DNA of 64,000 bases from Caecitellus pseudoparvulus (Eukaryota > Bigyra: Bicosoecida): positions 51,898-115,897 of the forward strand of contig CBFFRQ010000075.1 of NCBI GenBank assembly GCA_965644315.1. The letters run 5' to 3'. Below, piece after piece: positions 60,588 to 64,000 of the stretch. The translations under genes were made by a program, and so were the position numbers. The notes beneath the pieces are model-generated. The model saw only the letters and a program-made list of their open reading frames with translations, was not told where the DNA came from and ran no database searches. The first letter of the stretch is position 1. Every line of letters starts with the position of its first letter.

Positions 60588-63500
60588 ATGCTGGGCGTTC
60601 TGGAGAAAGCTTTCTTCCTGTGGGGGAAGGTGGTGGGCCGCTTCCCCGTCCTTTTCATCCTCGCTGCCATGGCCACCATTGGCGGCCTCAGCGTCGGCTT
60701 GAAGCATGTGGTGGTGGAGGAAAACCCCCAGAAGATCTGGGTGCCTCCAGGCTCCTCCACTGCCCAGCAACAAGCGTACTTTGGCGCTGCATTTGACCCC
60801 TTCTTTCGCATCGAGCAAGTGATCTTCATGGACAAGGGAGGCAGCAGGCCGCGCCTGGACCAGCGCGTGGCTCCAACCACCTCGCAGGCATACGCCCTCG
60901 CAGCAGGCGTGAGGAGCCGAGCGCTCATGGAGCGCTTGGGCTCGCCAGCTCAAGCCGACGCGGCCCTGGACTGCGAAGCCGGCAATGTCTTGACCATCGC
61001 GGCGTTCAAGGACATGCTGCAGCTGCAGGACGCCATCATGAACACGGCCGACTCAGCCGGCACCACTTTGGACGACATTTGCTACAAGCCAGTGGCAGGC
61101 AAGGGCTGCTTAGTGGAGAGCCCCCTGAACTACGTCAAGTCCAACTGGACCTTCCTGAGCAACATGACGGAGACCAACCTGCAGTACGCCCTGCAGTGCG
61201 CCTCGCCGTCCCTCATCGCCCCTGGCTTGCGCAAGCCTTGCTGGTCCGCCATTGGCGTGCCTGCTATGAAGGACGTCGTCCTAGGAGGCCAGCGTTGCTG
61301 CGAGCACGTGTCAGGCATCAATGGCACAACCGGCCTGTGCCAGTCGTGCAACACAGTGGCCATCGCTGGCTTCATGACGTTCTTGGTCAACGCCGACCCC
61401 GCCACGCAGCCGCTTGCGCAGCGCTGGGAGAAGGAAGTCTTCCTGAACCTCTCCGCAGCCTACTCCTCCGACGAACTGGCCGTGTCGTACATGGCGCAGC
61501 GGTCGATCCAGGATGAGATCTCAGCAGTCGGGAGCCAGAACACCTTCGTGGTCATCGTCTCCTACGCTGCGATGCTCATGTACATTTCCCTCGCGCTGGG
61601 CAAGTTCCCGCACCCCGTCTACTCTCGCGTTCTGCTGGGCCTGCAGGGCATGTGCATCGTTGGCGGGTCGTTCGTCGCAGCACTGGGCGTGTGCTCCCTG
61701 GCAGGCCTGAAGATCACCATGATTGTGGAGGAGGTGGTGCCCTTCCTCATCCTGGCCATTGGCGTGGACAACATGTTCATCCTGTACAAAGCCTTCGACC
61801 GCCGCACCCGCACGCTCAAGGGCACGTACGGTGACTCTCCACGGCACCAGCCCCTGTTGGACGACCACTCCCTCCCCCCCACGCCGCTGTTGAGCGAAGG
61901 CGTGCAGGCGGCATCGTCCGCTGAACCCGTCGAGGAGACACTCGCGTTTGTCCTGGCCGAAGCGGGGCCCACCATCACTGCTGCAGCCGTCGGGGAAGTG
62001 CTGGCCTTCATCGTAGGCATAACGACAAACATCCCCGCCCTGGTCCAGTTCTGCGTCGTGGCCGCCGTCGCAGTTGCCTTTGACTTGGTCTTCCAACTCA
62101 CGTGGTTCACAGCAGCCATCGCCCTGGATGCGCGCAGGGTGGAGGCAGGCCGCTTGGACCTGCTGCCGTGCTTCACGTACAGGGGGCTGTGTGCGGGGGG
62201 ACAGGGGAGCGACGGCGCCTCCGTGAACAGCTCGTCAGCAAACGAAGATCAGGCCACAGGTGGCTGTGTCAGCCCTCGCAGCCACTTGTGGGCCTTTGTC
62301 CTCGAAGGGGAGTTCGTGAAGCGCACCCTGGAGAACTACTACGCCCCTGTGCTGGCCAGGCCAGCAGTAAAAGCTCTCGTTCTCATTGTGTGGCTCTTTT
62401 GCCTCGTCGGCTCCATCATCGGCGCCGGGCACCTGCAACTAGGGCTCCCGCAGCAGCTCGTGCTGCCATCTGGCAGCTACTTGGAGACGTACTTTGACCA
62501 GCAGTCCAAGTACGGAGACGCAGGTCCCCCCGCGTACATTGTTCTCCAAAATGTTGACTACGAGGACCCCTCCCTGGGCACCGCGCTGAAAGCCCTGACG
62601 GAGCAGACCGCAGAGCTCACCCACATCATCGACGGGCCAGTGTACTCCTGGCACGCAGCCCTGAACGAGTATGAAAACCTCGTCAACGCCTCTGCGCTTG
62701 CACAGAAAGCCTGCCCCGCGCCTCTGGACCCCAGCACAACCCCCGTCGCACTGCGGGCCCACCAGTTCCTCGCCAACACCCCCATTGACGGAGACTGCTG
62801 CCAGCAGCAGGGCCAGTGCGGAGCCCAGTTCGGGCAGGACGTCAAGTTCTTCTGGGCACCAGCGCAGCACGTCATTAACCACTACAACCTGACGGGCCAG
62901 GCTGCCGAGTACGCCCGCAACGTCTCCACAGCCACGCGAGCCACCACTGCGCCTGACGGCTCCACTCGCAACGCATCCAACGCCGGCATGGCCCCCCTCG
63001 CCATCATGACCTCCCGCCTCCGAACCCAGCACGTCGCGCTCAGGGACCAACACACGTTCATCAGCTGCATGCAGGGCATCTACGCCGCCATCTCCAAGCT
63101 CGCAGTGGACCTGCCCAGCCTATCGGACCAAGCCCTCCACGCGCTGCTGCCCCCAGGCACGAGCATCTCCAGCCACAGCCGCGGCCGGGCTGGCGCCTTT
63201 TCCGACAACCAGCACGACGCCAGCAGTGGCTGGCTGCAGCCAGCACCAACCGCAGGAGGAGCCGCCTTCCCATACTCCTTGACGTACGTGTACTACGAAC
63301 AGTACGACTTCATCCGGGGAGTTGCCATTGAGAACTTCCTCCTGGCCCTGGGCGCAGTCTTCTGCGCAGTCATGTTCCTCTCAACCCCAGCCGGTGCCCT
63401 CTTCACGACCTTCATGGTGGCATGCATCACCATCGACATCGTCGGCCTCATGTGGCTGTGGAACCCTCCCGTGGCAGAGACACAGGGATCCCTCGGAGCC

Positions 63501-63896
63501 GACATGAAGTTCGGCGTGGACATCAACGCCGTGTCCGTCGTGAACTTGGTCATGGCCGTCGGCCTCTCCGTGGAGTTCTGCGTCCATATTACCACGTCCT
63601 TCCTCAAGTACACTGGAACGCGCGACGAGCGTGCCTTCAAAGCCGTCACCTCCATGGGCTCCAATGTCGTCACCGGCATCACGCTCACCAAGCTCGTCGG
63701 CGTGCTAGTCCTGGCGTGGGCACCCTCCAAACTCTTCCGGCTATACTACTTCCGCATGTACTTCTCCATCATTGTCCTCGGAGCCTTCCACGGGCTCATG
63801 GTGCTGCCCGTCCTCCTCTCCCTCGTCGGCCCACCATCCTCCACACCCCAACTCCCAGCGACTGATGGAAAAACCAAACCGCCCACCAAAGTGTGA
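60588..63896 (+). CDS. NPC1/Patched-family transporter with sterol-sensing domain, lacking the NPC1 N-terminal domain
   Basis: A 1,102-residue multi-pass protein with no obvious intron. It starts with a membrane helix (FPVLFILAAMATIGGLSVGL) followed by VEENPQKIWVPPGS and FFRIEQVIF, the region just after the N-terminal sterol-binding domain in NPC1; that ~240-residue domain is absent. The sterol-sensing domain (~320-490) is clear: VSYAAMLMYISLALG and VVPFLILAIGVDNMFILYKAF. A second RND half follows after a luminal Cys-containing loop, with the C-terminal VNLVMAVGLSVEFCVHI and TKLVGVLVLAWA. NPC1 moves cholesterol out of lysosomes; related proteins transport other lipids. Sterol handling without the N-terminal domain is inferred. 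The last 104 nt of the window show nothing further. Confidence 0.92.
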   Translation: MLGVLEKAFFLWGKVVGRFPVLFILAAMATIGGLSVGLKHVVVEENPQKIWVPPGSSTAQQQAYFGAAFDPFFRIEQVIFMDKGGSRPRLDQRVAPTTSQAYALAAGVRSRALMERLGSPAQADAALDCEAGNVLTIAAFKDMLQLQDAIMNTADSAGTTLDDICYKPVAGKGCLVESPLNYVKSNWTFLSNMTETNLQYALQCASPSLIAPGLRKPCWSAIGVPAMKDVVLGGQRCCEHVSGINGTTGLCQSCNTVAIAGFMTFLVNADPATQPLAQRWEKEVFLNLSAAYSSDELAVSYMAQRSIQDEISAVGSQNTFVVIVSYAAMLMYISLALGKFPHPVYSRVLLGLQGMCIVGGSFVAALGVCSLAGLKITMIVEEVVPFLILAIGVDNMFILYKAFDRRTRTLKGTYGDSPRHQPLLDDHSLPPTPLLSEGVQAASSAEPVEETLAFVLAEAGPTITAAAVGEVLAFIVGITTNIPALVQFCVVAAVAVAFDLVFQLTWFTAAIALDARRVEAGRLDLLPCFTYRGLCAGGQGSDGASVNSSSANEDQATGGCVSPRSHLWAFVLEGEFVKRTLENYYAPVLARPAVKALVLIVWLFCLVGSIIGAGHLQLGLPQQLVLPSGSYLETYFDQQSKYGDAGPPAYIVLQNVDYEDPSLGTALKALTEQTAELTHIIDGPVYSWHAALNEYENLVNASALAQKACPAPLDPSTTPVALRAHQFLANTPIDGDCCQQQGQCGAQFGQDVKFFWAPAQHVINHYNLTGQAAEYARNVSTATRATTAPDGSTRNASNAGMAPLAIMTSRLRTQHVALRDQHTFISCMQGIYAAISKLAVDLPSLSDQALHALLPPGTSISSHSRGRAGAFSDNQHDASSGWLQPAPTAGGAAFPYSLTYVYYEQYDFIRGVAIENFLLALGAVFCAVMFLSTPAGALFTTFMVACITIDIVGLMWLWNPPVAETQGSLGADMKFGVDINAVSVVNLVMAVGLSVEFCVHITTSFLKYTGTRDERAFKAVTSMGSNVVTGITLTKLVGVLVLAWAPSKLFRLYYFRMYFSIIVLGAFHGLMVLPVLLSLVGPPSSTPQLPATDGKTKPPTKV

Positions 63897-64000
63897 CGAT
63901 GGTATGGTCCCAAAACCAATGCAACTGGCAAATGCGGAATGCGGCCGGCGCACGTTTCTTGCGAAACCGAGGATGAACTTGGAGCGCACAACCAGACCGC

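Noticed and set aside
1-64000. CRISPR arrays, insertion sequences, rRNA genes, transposons or viral genes
   Set aside because: None were found: no regularly spaced repeats, no transposase or reverse-transcriptase motifs, no long terminal or inverted repeats, no rRNA-like sequence.

Overview
The window is nuclear DNA of a GC-rich, very compact eukaryote that builds cilia or flagella. It carries 32 protein-coding genes and one tRNA gene. Evidence for a eukaryote: at least 36 short GT-AG introns (about 60-205 nt) whose removal restores conserved motifs, a cytosolic ribosomal protein (eS12), EMC3, V-ATPase subunit B, BBS7, an NPC1-like transporter, chromatin readers, and a tRNA with a Pol III T-run terminator. 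BBS7, a CCDC42/CFAP73-type coiled-coil protein, a MORN3-like protein and a tiny Dpy-30-type protein point to a ciliated cell. The standard code fits: TGA, TAA and TAG all end genes. I cannot fix the lineage. A free-living alga or protist is most likely; a Zn2Cys6 factor and a glucokinase-regulator-like protein sit beside an unusual mitochondrial ATP-synthase b-like protein.

Layout. 1-7.7 kb: partial EMC3, a sirtuin, a histidine phosphatase, a large orphan protein and a small unknown gene on the minus strand. 8.1-19.5 kb: lipase maturation factor, CCDC42-like, a TPR/phytanoyl-CoA-hydroxylase-like protein, a putative mitochondrial b-subunit, a PPPDE/DeSI peptidase and ARMC6. 19.9-33.5 kb: an orphan, a 2,152-residue WD40-BTB-Kelch-BTB giant, a cyclic-nucleotide phosphodiesterase, V-ATPase B, MORN3-like and tRNA-Arg(CCU). 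33.5-46 kb: an Asteroid/XPG-like nuclease, an orphan membrane protein, the Dpy-30-type microprotein divergent from BBS7, a SAP-NPPY methyltransferase, an RRM protein and a Zn2Cys6 factor. 46-64 kb: a glucokinase-regulator-like protein fused to two DUF4286-like domains, an alpha/beta hydrolase, eS12, a secreted PhoPQ-type protein, a coiled-coil protein, a PDZ/ELM2-SANT/PHD chromatin protein, an SH3-FKBP fusion and an NPC1/Patched-like transporter.

There are no operons; genes act individually. Recurrent themes are cilia (CCDC42-like, MORN3-like, Dpy-30-type, BBS7), endomembranes and lipid (EMC3, LMF, V-ATPase, NPC1-like, alpha/beta hydrolase) and nuclear regulation (sirtuin, PHD/SANT, Zn2Cys6, methyltransferase). 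Genome economy is extreme: eight convergent pairs end between 1 and 69 nt apart or overlap. Most introns cluster near the 5' ends of genes and carry two recurrent short motifs. The most promising novelties are the regulator/DUF4286 fusion, the SH3-FKBP and WD40-BTB-Kelch-BTB architectures, the Dpy-30/BBS7 divergent pair and the intron motif code. No mobile elements, CRISPR arrays or rRNA genes were seen.
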